Source: Planctomycetota bacterium
GTDB lineage: Bacteria > Planctomycetota > Phycisphaerae > Sedimentisphaerales > Anaerohalosphaeraceae
Length of the DNA: 8,241 bases
Direction of reading: 5' to 3'
Assembly: GCA_021160785.1 (NCBI GenBank)
Contig: JAGHBX010000334.1
Location: 1-8,241, forward strand
The position numbers and the translations under genes were made by a program. The notes beneath the pieces were generated by a model, which ran no database searches, had not been told where the DNA came from, and saw only the letters and a program-made list of their open reading frames with translations. Positions 1 to 5,987 of the stretch are shown here, piece by piece. The first letter of the stretch is position 1. Each line of letters starts with the position of its first letter.

Positions 1-1
1 A

Positions 2-346
2 GATCCCGTTTCCCCCTCCCTGCAAAAACCCACCTACCCCCACGGCCAGGCAGGCGCATTCTACGGCAAATTCCCTCCACTGGTAAACCCCTGTCGAAAA
101 CCCGGCGAGTGGCAGACCTACGACATCATCTTCCACGCACCCAAACCCGCTGCCGACGGCAAGAAAGTCATACCAGGCTCCTTTACCGTTTTATACAACG
201 GCGTCCTCGTCCAGGACAACGTACCCGTCAAGGGCTCAACAACCGCCTCAGCATTCAAAGGCGCAGCCCCCAAAGGCCCGTTAATGCTACAGGACCACGG
301 AAACCCGGTCCGATATCGAAACATCTGGATCAGACCGCTGAATTAA
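2..346 (+). CDS. DUF1080 / 3-keto-disaccharide hydrolase domain protein, C-terminal part
   Basis: An open frame runs from the left edge to TAA at 344-346 and gives 114 residues without a start, so the gene begins outside the window. The end of the protein matches the DUF1080 (PF06439) beta-sandwich pattern: GEWQTYDIIF near residues 36-45, a FTVLYNGVLVQDN strand pair near 65-77, and the closing motif KGPLMLQDHGNPVRYRNIWI near 93-112. DUF1080 proteins are usually exported and have a concanavalin/LamG-like fold; the Pfam name reflects 3-keto-glycoside hydrolysis shown for some members, and many others have no assigned substrate. They are strongly expanded in Planctomycetota and other PVC bacteria. 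A terminator directly after the stop and the fucosidase downstream fit a sugar-degradation neighbourhood. Family membership is confident; the substrate is unknown. Confidence 0.88.
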   Translation, partial: DPVSPSLQKPTYPHGQAGAFYGKFPPLVNPCRKPGEWQTYDIIFHAPKPAADGKKVIPGSFTVLYNGVLVQDNVPVKGSTTASAFKGAAPKGPLMLQDHGNPVRYRNIWIRPLN

Positions 347-353
347 TCACGGC

Positions 354-391
354 AATCATCAGGGCGGCCTCTGTGGTCGCCCTGATTGTTT
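354..391 (+). terminator. Rho-independent terminator after the DUF1080 gene
   Basis: A 12-bp stem (358-369 with 375-386, one G-T wobble) closes a five-base loop, TCTGT. The stem is GC-rich (AGGGCGGCC arm) and is followed by TGTTTAT, a modest T tract. It begins 12 nt after the DUF1080 stop, the expected place. It should separate the DUF1080 transcript from the fucosidase gene. The short, interrupted T tract is the weak point. Confidence 0.65.
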
Positions 392-471
392 ATCCGGGGG
401 AATATGCTTTCGTTTTTGGTCTGCAGGGGGTACAAGTATGCCTGTTGAGAATTGTTGAAACGGGTTTTTGC

Positions 472-475
472 AGGA
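472..475 (+). promoter_or_regulatory. Ribosome binding site that sets the fucosidase start
   Basis: AGGA lies 9 nt before ATG 485. The same frame is open further upstream to a TTG at 452, but that start has no comparable site and would add 11 residues in front of an otherwise ordinary signal peptide. The 485 start is therefore preferred. I found no convincing -35/-10 pair between the upstream terminator and this site. Confidence 0.6.
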
Positions 476-484
476 ACACGACCG

Positions 485-2284
485 ATGAAAAAGGGCGAAT
501 ACACAATCTCTGTTACGCTTGTGATCATCTCGATTGCCTTGTTACAGTTGGGCTGCCTGGAGGCAACCGGATCACAGGCAAGGTACCAAGCGAGTTGGGA
601 GTCTCTGGACGCTCGGCCTATGCCGGAGTGGTTCAACGAGGCCAAGTTCGGGATATTTGTTGTTTGGGGGCCATATTCTGTACCGGCCTGGAAAGACCGG
701 GGGTATTCCGAGTGGTACGGCAACCACATGAGGCGAAAGGGTTCGCCGACGCAGAAATTTCATGAGCGGGTTTATGGGGCGGATTTTAAGTATGAGCAGT
801 TTGCAGAGATGTTCACCGCCGAGTTGTGGGATCCGGACTTCTGGGCGGATTTGTTTGTCAGGTCCGGGGCGAAATATGTGGTGACAACTGCAAATTATCA
901 TGACGGCTTCTGCCTCTATCCATCCGAGTACGATGGAACCGCCAACACCGACAAGTGGAACAGCACCGAAGTTGGACCAATGCGAGATCTGTTGGGCGAG
1001 CTTAACGCCGCCGGCGAAAAACGCGGGCTCAAAATGGGCATCTACTATTCGCTTTATGAATGGTATCATCCGCTGTGGCTCGAGGACCGGGATCGGTATG
1101 CGATCGAGAAGTTCCATCCGCAGTTCAAGGAGGTGGTGACCAAATACAAACCACCGGTGATTTTCCTGGATGGCGACTGGGAGATGGATTACAAGCGATG
1201 GCGAAGCGAGGAGTTGGCGGCGTGGCTGTTCAACGATTCGCCGGTAGCCGATTATGTCGTTGTCAACGACCGGTGGGGGAAATGTCGCGGGCAGCACGGC
1301 TCGTATTACGAAAGCGAGTACGGCGGCGGCTCGGGCTGGATCGATCATCCGTGGCAGGAGGACCGCGGCATCGGACACAGCTACGGGTATAACCGCAATG
1401 AGACGATCGACGATTATGATTCCGCCGAGGGATTGATTCGAATGCTCTCGAAGGTGTGCGGCAACGGCGGCAATTATCTGCTCGACGTCGGACCGACCGC
1501 CGACGGCCGGATACCGGTGATCATGCAGGAGCGATTGTTGCAGATCGGCGACTGGCTGAATGTCAACGGCGAAGCGATTTACGGTTCGGCGGGCAGCCCG
1601 TTTCGACCGCGAAAGTTCGATTGGGGAACGTGCACTCTCAAGCCCGGCAAACTTTACCTGCATGTATGGGGGCTCAGGTCCGGCGAGATCGAACTGCCGG
1701 GTTTGACCAACAAACCGAAGACGGTGTATATGCTCGCCGATAAGTCAAAACAACCTCTCACGGCGAAACATGATGAGTCGGGGCTTTCGATACGATTGCC
1801 TGATGAACTCCCCGGTGAGGCGGTCTCGATCATTGTGGTGGAAATCGACGGCGAGTGCGTCGTGGATACGACGATCCGGCAGCGGGCCGACGGAACGGTG
1901 GTCCTGCGGGCAATCGAAGCGGATATTCACGGGGCGAGCCCCCGGTACGAATCAGGCGTCAAGGACCAGATAGGGTACTGGCAAGACCCCGCCGATTCGA
2001 TCAGTTGGACGTTTGAAGTTACCCGGCCGGGACGTTTCGACGTGGAGTTGCGATATTCCTGCGCCGCCGGCGCCGGGGGGAGCAGGTTTGTGGTTTCGGT
2101 GGGGCAAAACGAGATCGTCGGACAGACAGAAGAATCAGGCGCCTGGGATGTCCATCGTACAGACAAAATCGGCAGGCTTGAACTGGACGACGCAGGAAGT
2201 TATACTCTGACGATACAGCCAAAGGCCGAGCCCACGTGGAAGTCCATGGGGACCAACAAAGTGATTCTGAAACTGGTTAAGTGA
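485..2284 (+). CDS. Secreted GH29 alpha-L-fucosidase with C-terminal beta-sandwich domain
   Basis: This 599-residue protein belongs to glycoside hydrolase family 29, retaining enzymes that release alpha-L-fucose from glycans. Residues 1-29 look like an export signal (MKK, then a hydrophobic run from about 8 to 23); Cys24 follows a poor lipobox (LQLG), so lipid anchoring is doubtful. The catalytic barrel spans about 35-370, with KFGIFVVWGPYSVPAW (54-69), SEWYG (75-79), YHDGF (138-142), FLDGDW (227-232), VVNDRWG (259-265), SEYGGG (277-282), GYNRNE (301-306) and GNGGNYLLDVGP (326-337). By alignment from memory with Thermotoga and human fucosidases, Asp229 is the nucleophile and Glu278 the likely acid/base. 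A beta-sandwich follows (about 372-455), then a further domain (about 470-599) of a kind seen in planctomycete hydrolases. Several pocket positions differ from the usual pattern (see findings). Family is secure; fucose specificity is less so. Confidence 0.92.
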   Translation: MKKGEYTISVTLVIISIALLQLGCLEATGSQARYQASWESLDARPMPEWFNEAKFGIFVVWGPYSVPAWKDRGYSEWYGNHMRRKGSPTQKFHERVYGADFKYEQFAEMFTAELWDPDFWADLFVRSGAKYVVTTANYHDGFCLYPSEYDGTANTDKWNSTEVGPMRDLLGELNAAGEKRGLKMGIYYSLYEWYHPLWLEDRDRYAIEKFHPQFKEVVTKYKPPVIFLDGDWEMDYKRWRSEELAAWLFNDSPVADYVVVNDRWGKCRGQHGSYYESEYGGGSGWIDHPWQEDRGIGHSYGYNRNETIDDYDSAEGLIRMLSKVCGNGGNYLLDVGPTADGRIPVIMQERLLQIGDWLNVNGEAIYGSAGSPFRPRKFDWGTCTLKPGKLYLHVWGLRSGEIELPGLTNKPKTVYMLADKSKQPLTAKHDESGLSIRLPDELPGEAVSIIVVEIDGECVVDTTIRQRADGTVVLRAIEADIHGASPRYESGVKDQIGYWQDPADSISWTFEVTRPGRFDVELRYSCAAGAGGSRFVVSVGQNEIVGQTEESGAWDVHRTDKIGRLELDDAGSYTLTIQPKAEPTWKSMGTNKVILKLVK

Positions 2285-2306
2285 AATCGAGCGAGCAACA
2301 GGTTTC

Positions 2307-4082
2307 ATGCGGATACAAACCAAAAACAAAAAGATCGAGCATTTCTTTGTAGTCGTCAACGTGCTCACCTCCGTCGTTGTTACGGCAACATTTGTCCTGC
2401 TTTACGGGTTCGATGAGCCTCAAGTTTTCTCCGTCAGGACGCTGCATATCATACAGATCGTCGCCTTTTTCGTCTTTGTTATCGAGAAGCTCGCGCGTTT
2501 CGTGAACAGCTTTTCCAGGCGGGAATTTCTGGCGGTCAACTGGTTCGAGATACCGCTGCTGATCGCTTTGATAGTGCTGGTCTTCGGCGCACACAAGTGG
2601 TTTGCCGACCCCGGCGGCATGATAATGTTCTCGCTGGGCACGTATCTCATATGCCAGGTGGTGACCAAAGCGTGCAGGAGTTGCGTGGACCTGGCGGCGT
2701 CGGGACGCAATCCGACTACGGCGCTCATCGCCGTATTTATGATACTCATCGTAACCGGCGCCGGCCTGCTCATGCTGCCGCGGTTCCACAATCTCGAACA
2801 CATGAGTTTCATCGACGCTCTTTTCACCTCCACCAGCGCAACATGCGTAACCGGCCTTATCGTGAAGGATACGGGCAGCGATTTTACGACGATGGGCCAG
2901 GTAGTAATCCTGGGCCTTATCCAGTTGGGCGGGCTGGGCATTGTTATTTTCGGCGCGGTCCTTGCCCTGCTGCTGGGTCAGGCTCTAAGCGTCCGGGAAT
3001 CGGTCGCCATGCAGGACCTCTTGAGCACGCAGACATTAGGGCGGATTTCGCAGATGATAGGATTCATCTTTGTCGCCACGATTCTCATCGAAGCTGTCGG
3101 CGCACTGAGCATGCTCAATATGTGGAACGACGTCGCGCCGGTGGCTCAGCTTGCCGGCCGGCGATGGTTCTACAGCATCTTCCACTCGATCAGCGCATTT
3201 TGCAACGCAGGCTTTAGCCTTTTCCCCAAGAGCCTTATCGACTATGACGACCATATCGGCCTCTATGGCGTCATCGCACCGCTGATCGTCCTGGGCGGGC
3301 TGGGATTCGGCGTACTCTATAATCTCTTCCAGGTCTTTTACGATCGCGTAAAACGGTCCATAAGACGACGACTTAACCGGGGGGTTGTTTTTGAAAAGGC
3401 GCCGCCGATGAAGATACGTCTCCAGACGAAGGTCGTCCTGAGCACCAGCGCGATTCTGATTATCGTCGGCGCGATCGTGCTTATGACCCTGGAGCACTAT
3501 TCGCCGCAGCCCGATCATGACAGCCGGTTCAAGTGCGCCCTGTTTCAGTCGATTTCCGCACGAACGGCGGGTTTTAATACGGTCGATATCGCGGCGCTGT
3601 CGGATGCGAGCAAGATTCTTCTGATGTCGCTGATGTTTGTGGGCGGCTCGCCAAGCTCCACCGCCGGGGGAATCAAAACGGTTACGCTTGCCGTCATAAT
3701 CATGGTCGCCTACGCGACCTTGCGCAAGCGCCCCGACGTCGAGATCTTCAGGCGATCGGTCAGCCTCGCCGTTGTCGGACGGGCGATAACGGTCGGCCTG
3801 CTGTTTTTGGCCATCCTGTTGGGGGGAACATTCCTGCTGAGTATCACCGAAAGACAGAGTGGATTTGATTTAATCGATATCATGTTTGAGGTATCTTCGG
3901 CACTGGGAACCGTCGGCCTAAGCGCCGGCGTAACGGGCTCTTTGACAACCGCCGGAAAACTGATTATCATAGCCACCATGCTCGTCGGACGGCTGGGGCC
4001 GTTGACGCTGCTGGCGGCGATAACTTTTAATCTAAAGCCCGTCAGATATGAGTACCCCAGCGAGCCGATCATCGTAGGATAA
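2307..4082 (+). CDS. TrkH/KtrB-family potassium uptake membrane protein with N-terminal four-helix extension
   Basis: This 591-residue membrane protein is the ion-conducting subunit of a Trk/Ktr potassium uptake system. Four pore-loop repeats are visible, each with the filter glycine: TCVTGL (179-184), NAGFS (300-304), RTAGFNT (419-425) and GTVGLS (534-539). The glycine- and serine-rich intramembrane gating loop VGGSPSSTAGGIKT (445-458) follows the third pore, and a conserved arginine sits in VGRLGP (560-565) in the last helix, as in KtrB. KtrB proteins are usually about 450 residues; the extra length is an N-terminal module of about 135 residues with roughly four hydrophobic segments (13-34, 44-60, 79-97, 104-120). 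The ATG is 22 nt after the fucosidase stop, with only a weak AGG site 4 nt ahead of it. The RCK partner gene follows after 69 nt. Naming it trkH or ktrB would need a phylogeny. Confidence 0.93.
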   Translation: MRIQTKNKKIEHFFVVVNVLTSVVVTATFVLLYGFDEPQVFSVRTLHIIQIVAFFVFVIEKLARFVNSFSRREFLAVNWFEIPLLIALIVLVFGAHKWFADPGGMIMFSLGTYLICQVVTKACRSCVDLAASGRNPTTALIAVFMILIVTGAGLLMLPRFHNLEHMSFIDALFTSTSATCVTGLIVKDTGSDFTTMGQVVILGLIQLGGLGIVIFGAVLALLLGQALSVRESVAMQDLLSTQTLGRISQMIGFIFVATILIEAVGALSMLNMWNDVAPVAQLAGRRWFYSIFHSISAFCNAGFSLFPKSLIDYDDHIGLYGVIAPLIVLGGLGFGVLYNLFQVFYDRVKRSIRRRLNRGVVFEKAPPMKIRLQTKVVLSTSAILIIVGAIVLMTLEHYSPQPDHDSRFKCALFQSISARTAGFNTVDIAALSDASKILLMSLMFVGGSPSSTAGGIKTVTLAVIIMVAYATLRKRPDVEIFRRSVSLAVVGRAITVGLLFLAILLGGTFLLSITERQSGFDLIDIMFEVSSALGTVGLSAGVTGSLTTAGKLIIIATMLVGRLGPLTLLAAITFNLKPVRYEYPSEPIIVG

Positions 4083-4137
4083 TTATAGCGGCGCGCGGCA
4101 GTTTGGGTATCATTGCCGTTATGAGCGTGTGATATTT

Positions 4138-4143
4138 AAGGAA
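4138..4143 (+). promoter_or_regulatory. Ribosome binding site of the RCK gene
   Basis: AAGGAA lies 8 nt before ATG 4152, a good Shine-Dalgarno match that fixes this start. It is stronger than the site of the transporter gene upstream, which would allow the cytosolic subunit to be made in excess. The 69-nt gap before the gene contains no convincing promoter or terminator. Confidence 0.6.
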
Positions 4144-4151
4144 CGCCGAAT

Positions 4152-4832
4152 ATGAGACGTTTTGCAGTTATAGGATTAGGCAGGTTCGGGCAGAAACTGG
4201 CGATTGCCCTTTCGATGAGCGGCGCCGAAGTAATCGCCATCGACCGCGACCGAACGCGGGTGGACAGCATTCGCGACCAGGTTACCCATGCCGTGCGTCT
4301 GGACAGCACCGACGCCGAGGCCCTTCGCGCCCAGGGCGTGGACCGCGTCGACGCGGCGATTGTCGGTATGGGACAGGGAGGCGAGGCCTTTGAAGCGGCG
4401 ATCATGACCGTCGTGAGCCTCAAGGCAATGGGCATCAAGCGGATCGTCGCCCGCGCCCAGAGCCTCACGGCCGGCGAGGTTTTTTCCGCCGTCGGCGCTA
4501 CGGAAGTCGTTTATCCCGAAATCGAGACCGCACAGCGATGGGCCTATAAGCTCATCGCGCCGCACATCAGCGAAAAAATCGATTTCGCACCGGGCTACAG
4601 CCTCGCCAGAATCACCGCACCGAAAAACTTCGTAGGAAAGACGGTGAAGGATTTGCAGTTGCGGCAGAAATACAACGTTAATCTCGTCAGTATCAAGCGG
4701 GGCGGCGATGACGAAAAGAAAGACTCAGGCGACATCATCAATGTTCCCATGCCCGACACCGAGATTTTCGCCGGCGACATCCTCATGATCACCGGCTCTG
4801 AAACGGACCTGGCGAAGATGCCGCAGGAGTAG
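4152..4832 (+). CDS. RCK regulatory subunit of the potassium uptake system (TrkA/KtrA-like)
   Basis: This 226-residue cytosolic protein is a single-RCK regulator of the KtrA/KtrC type; TrkA proper is a double-length fusion of two such units. The N-terminal Rossmann domain (about 1-125) opens with VIGLGRFG (6-13), the GxGxxG nucleotide loop, and has an acidic residue (Asp31) at the end of the second strand, as in NAD(H)- and ATP-binding RCK proteins. The C-terminal TrkA_C domain (about 140-222) shows the usual pattern: FVGKTVKDLQLRQKYNVNLV, a charged turn, then PDTEIFAGDILMITG. In the family an octameric RCK ring docks under the membrane dimer and gates it with bound ATP/ADP; the C domain of some members binds cyclic di-AMP, which the sequence alone does not show here. 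It lies just downstream of its transporter partner, and its last codons contain the binding site for the next gene. Confidence 0.93.
   Translation: MRRFAVIGLGRFGQKLAIALSMSGAEVIAIDRDRTRVDSIRDQVTHAVRLDSTDAEALRAQGVDRVDAAIVGMGQGGEAFEAAIMTVVSLKAMGIKRIVARAQSLTAGEVFSAVGATEVVYPEIETAQRWAYKLIAPHISEKIDFAPGYSLARITAPKNFVGKTVKDLQLRQKYNVNLVSIKRGGDDEKKDSGDIINVPMPDTEIFAGDILMITGSETDLAKMPQE
4825..4829 (+). promoter_or_regulatory. Ribosome binding site for the TTG-started HAD gene
   Basis: AGGAG sits inside the last codons of the RCK gene, 11 nt before TTG 4841. The HAD motif DLDGTL begins at residue 13 when translation starts at this TTG, which is the normal distance for Cof-type proteins. No ATG lies in frame between the preceding stop and that motif. 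The arrangement predicts translational coupling. Confidence 0.6.
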
Positions 4833-4840
4833 CGCCAACC

Positions 4841-5704
4841 TTGAACGACACCGACAACAACCGGATATACATCTCCGATCTCGACGGCACACTCTTGAGA
4901 AACGACGCGACCCTGTCGTCCTATACCCGACAGAAAATCTGCGAACTGCTCGATTCGGGCATCCATTTCACCATCGCCAGCGCCCGCAGTTTCAATTCGC
5001 TCAGGCCTATGCTCGATGGCATACCTTTTCAACTTCCGATTATCGAAATCAACGGCGCATTCATCACCGATTTCCAAACAGGGCGACACCTGGTCATCAA
5101 CAAGATACAAAGCCACATCGTCGAGCGGATCTTTTCATGCATAACCGCACACAACCTGCTGCCCTTCATCTCGACCTTCAACGGCCAAGAGGACTGTCTC
5201 TATTTTCAGGACATTATTACCGACGCGATGCAGTGGTACCTAAACGACCGCACGGCAAACGAAGACAGCAGACTCAGACACGTTGACGATCTTACGACCG
5301 CCTTCAACGACGATTGTATATCGCTAAATGTCATGGGCCCGCGCCGGCAGGTCGAACATCTCGCCGGTGAACTGGACCGCCAACTCGGCGACAGCCTGGA
5401 GAACTTCTTTTTTGAGAACCCCTATTCGCCCGGCGGGTGGTGGCTGACAATCCACGACATAAAGGCCTGCAAGTCAATCGCGATCAGGGAACTGGCGGAT
5501 CTGGCGGGTTTTCGCATGGATGACCTGACGGTTTTCGGCGATAACCTGAACGACGTCAAGATGTTCAAGACCGCCGCCCGCGCCGTCGCCGTCGCCAACG
5601 CAACCGACGAAATCAAGCAATACGCCAATCACGTCATCGGCTCAAACGAAGAAGACAGCGTCGTAAAATTCATCCTCCACGAATCAAACCTCCCGCTGGA
5701 ATAG
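4841..5704 (+). CDS. Cof-type HAD-superfamily phosphatase
   Basis: This 287-residue protein is a haloacid dehalogenase-superfamily hydrolase of the Cof (IIB, large C2 cap) type, the usual length for the group. Motif I is DLDGTL with nucleophile Asp13 and acid/base Asp15; motif II is TIASAR with Ser47; the motif III lysine is probably Lys211 in KACKSIAIREL; motif IV is VFGDNLNDVKMF with Gly233, Asp234 and Asp238. The cap domain lies between motifs II and III (about 80-195), starting after the conserved IIEINGAFI segment. Relatives dephosphorylate sugar phosphates, nucleotides or flavin and pyridoxal phosphates with magnesium; cap residues fix the substrate and I cannot predict it. The gene starts with TTG 8 nt after the RCK stop and is very probably co-transcribed with it. 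A role in potassium homeostasis would be speculation. No strong plus-strand terminator follows. Confidence 0.92.
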   Translation: MNDTDNNRIYISDLDGTLLRNDATLSSYTRQKICELLDSGIHFTIASARSFNSLRPMLDGIPFQLPIIEINGAFITDFQTGRHLVINKIQSHIVERIFSCITAHNLLPFISTFNGQEDCLYFQDIITDAMQWYLNDRTANEDSRLRHVDDLTTAFNDDCISLNVMGPRRQVEHLAGELDRQLGDSLENFFFENPYSPGGWWLTIHDIKACKSIAIRELADLAGFRMDDLTVFGDNLNDVKMFKTAARAVAVANATDEIKQYANHVIGSNEEDSVVKFILHESNLPLE

Positions 5705-5746
5705 CCTGCCAGGACACTCTCTATCCAGATAATCAAGACTGGAACG

Positions 5747-5782
5747 AAAAAAAAAGCAGCGTCGAGGAGGGGCGACGCTGCT
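5747..5782 (-). terminator. Strong rho-independent terminator on the minus strand, serving typA
   Basis: A perfect 10-bp stem (5755-5764 with 5773-5782, AGCAGCGTCG against CGACGCTGCT) closes an 8-nt loop. On the minus strand it is followed by eight consecutive T residues (5754 down to 5747), an excellent intrinsic terminator. On the plus strand the hairpin is followed only by CGTTTACG, so it would be a poor terminator for the HAD gene, although it may act weakly in both directions. It lies about 205 nt beyond the typA stop. Confidence 0.85.
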
Positions 5783-5787
5783 CGTTT

Positions 5788-5896
5788 ACGGGTCTAATCC
5801 CCCGACCCGGTATCAAAGGAGAAGGATAACTCGTTAACCGGCGGTATCCTTACAACCGTTGGCTCTACATATGTTCACCATATCCTACGCCAACGG
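5788..5896 (-). other. Series of inverted repeats between typA and its terminator; possible structured RNA
   Basis: Three perfect inverted repeats follow one another: CGGGTC/GACCCG (5789-5794 with 5804-5809, 9-nt loop), AAGGATA/TATCCTT (5822-5828 with 5845-5851, 16-nt loop) and CCGTTGGC/GCCAACGG (5856-5863 with 5889-5896, 25-nt loop). With the terminator stem they make four hairpins within about 140 nt. I see no convincing reading frame on either strand here. The strand is set to minus because the terminator points that way, making this either the typA 3' untranslated region or a separate small RNA. It matches no RNA family I can recognise. The rest of the typA-HAD gap (5897-5987) holds only a weak TTTTTCG/CGAAAAA palindrome at 5931-5945 and G-runs on the minus strand. 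Confidence 0.45.
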
Positions 5897-5987
5897 CCGC
5901 GGAACGGTTCAACAAAACCCCCAACCCCCGTTTTTCGCCGAAAAATGCGGTTCCCCCGGACGAACCATGCCTGAAAATCAACCATCG

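Noticed and set aside
538..565. Lipoprotein signal around Cys24 of the fucosidase
   Set aside because: The residues before the cysteine (LQLG) do not fit the normal lipobox, where position -3 is usually a hydrophobic Leu, Val or Ile and -2 a small residue. An ordinary signal peptide is as likely.
109..765. A 218-codon open frame on the plus strand across the DUF1080-fucosidase gap
   Set aside because: It overlaps the DUF1080 end and the fucosidase start in another frame and crosses the terminator; its product resembles no protein family.
572..1663. A 363-codon open frame on the minus strand
   Set aside because: It is antisense to the GH29 catalytic domain, has no recognisable motif and no good ribosome binding site.
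4083..4151. Promoter or terminator between the transporter and RCK genes
   Set aside because: Only a 4-bp GGCA/TGCC repeat and no acceptable -35/-10 pair are visible in these 69 nt.
5815..5828. AAAGGAGAAGGA on the plus strand as a ribosome binding site for a small gene
   Set aside because: No ATG, GTG or TTG at a useful distance opens a frame of any length, and AAGGATA is one arm of a hairpin.
5921..5960. G-runs on the minus strand as a G-quadruplex
   Set aside because: Only three G5 runs are present and one is about 20 nt away, so a standard four-tract quadruplex is not supported.
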